Source: AP-15 sp963814865
GTDB taxonomy: Bacteria; Pseudomonadota; Alphaproteobacteria; ATCC43930; CGMCC-115725
DNA: 64,000 bases
Direction of reading: 5' to 3'
NCBI GenBank assembly: GCA_963814865.1
Contig: CAWFEN010000010.1
Location: 310,001-374,000 of the forward strand
A program made the translations under genes and the position numbers. This document shows, piece after piece, positions 63,529 to 64,000 of the stretch; position 1 is the stretch's first letter, and each line of letters begins with the position of its first letter. The notes beneath the pieces are model-generated. The model made no database searches. It was not told the DNA's origin and was given only the letters and a program-made list of their open reading frames with translations.

Positions 63529-64000
63529 ATGGTCAGCCCGTATCGCTCGCTTCCCCCGCTCGGAACATTACGCACCTTCGAGGCCGTTGCCCGGCATCTC
63601 TCGTTCACCCGCGCGGCGGATGAGCTCGCCCTGACCCAAAGTGCCGTCAGCCATCAGATCCGGGCGCTCGAAGAGCACCTCGGCGCGCGGCTCTTCCAGC
63701 GTCGGCATCGGGCGATCGAACTCGCCGCGGATGGGCAAACCTTGCTGGAAGGCGTGCGCGCCGGGCTCGACAGCGTGCTGTTCGCGAGCGAGCGGGTGCG
63801 CAGCCGGCGCCGGGTCGGCGTTCTTACCGTTGCAGCGCCTGCGGCCTTTGCAGTCTGGTGGCTGGTTCCGCGGCTGGGCAGGTTTGCCGCGCTCCACCCC
63901 GAGATCGAGGTTCGGATCGCCGCGATCGACGGGCGCGAGCCCGACCTTCGGCGCGACGGGATCGACGTGGCCGTGGTGAAGCGCGCAGCGCAGGGCGCCG
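63529..64000 (+). CDS. LysR-family regulator (GcvA-like), 3' end outside window
   Basis: 157 residues visible from the ATG at 63529 (GCGAGG upstream). The helix-turn-helix reads SLPPLGTLRTFEAVARHLSFTRAADELALTQSAVSHQIRALEEHLGARLFQR (in parts). The effector domain begins RRVGVLTVAAPAAFAVWWLVPRLGRFAALHPEIEVRIAA. The PPLxxLRxFEAxAR and WWLVPRLxxF phrases are typical of the GcvA branch. The gene is cut by the window end at 64000. It is divergent from the MFS transporter and is probably its regulator. Confidence 0.92.
   Translation, partial: MVSPYRSLPPLGTLRTFEAVARHLSFTRAADELALTQSAVSHQIRALEEHLGARLFQRRHRAIELAADGQTLLEGVRAGLDSVLFASERVRSRRRVGVLTVAAPAAFAVWWLVPRLGRFAALHPEIEVRIAAIDGREPDLRRDGIDVAVVKRAAQGA

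Overview
The window reads as high-GC chromosomal DNA from an alphaproteobacterium, probably of the Rhodospirillales or a neighbouring order. The strongest evidence is the block mutM - enoyl-CoA hydratase - rpsT - dnaA - dnaN - recF - gyrB at 38.2-47.5 kb, all on the minus strand, an order seen in that class. The many CaiB-type CoA-transferases, luciferase-like (LLM) oxidoreductases, SDR and acyl-CoA dehydrogenase-like genes fit a soil or water heterotroph. Species cannot be named from the sequence alone.

Layout. 0-2 kb: end of glgA facing a CoA-transferase. 2-5.5 kb: a periplasmic LTxxQ protein, then a polysaccharide chain-length protein fused to a degenerate tyrosine-recombinase-like domain, followed by a small secreted repeat protein. 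5.5-17.2 kb: catabolic genes (SMP-30, D-aminoacylase-like hydrolase, alpha/beta hydrolase, catalase-like protein, four LLM oxidoreductases forming two paralogue pairs, a LysR regulator, an amidohydrolase). 17.7-29.8 kb: a surface-polysaccharide locus with more AT-rich stretches, holding a broken wecB, a cupin-CheR fusion, a flippase, a cytochrome c-PQQ dehydrogenase, an SGNH-like membrane protein, FkbH, an acyl-carrier-like protein, an MBOAT acyltransferase and a MaoC-SDR fusion. 29.9-30.6 kb: mobile-element remnants beside tRNA-Gln(TTG). 30.6-38.1 kb: SGNH esterase, GST, GNAT, three DsrE-like genes plus a cupin, a GH1 beta-glucosidase, an amino-acid oxidase-like gene and a YoeB remnant. 38.2-47.5 kb: the replication-initiation block. 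47.5-64 kb: GMC oxidoreductase, another LLM, small dimeric-barrel proteins, CsbD, a two-component flavin monooxygenase with its reductase, an RTX fragment, a carboxymuconolactone decarboxylase-like protein, an MlrC-type protein, DUF2950 and DUF3300 proteins, an SDR, an S10 carboxypeptidase, a TrmH-type methyltransferase, and an MFS pump divergent from a LysR gene cut by the window end.

How the genes may work together. In the 23.4-29.8 kb part, FkbH, the ACP-like protein, MaoC-SDR, MBOAT and the SGNH-like protein look like one pathway that makes a small acyl unit and attaches it to an exported glycan, with the flippase moving the glycan. The carrier-like protein has lost the serine where the carrier arm attaches, which leaves its role open.

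A warning for any reader: at least twelve frameshifts in eleven genes (including recF and mutM) are each cured by removing one base, often from a short homopolymer. Corrected lengths are whole codons and match the families. This looks more like insertion errors in the sequence than gene decay, so the affected genes are given here at their corrected extent.
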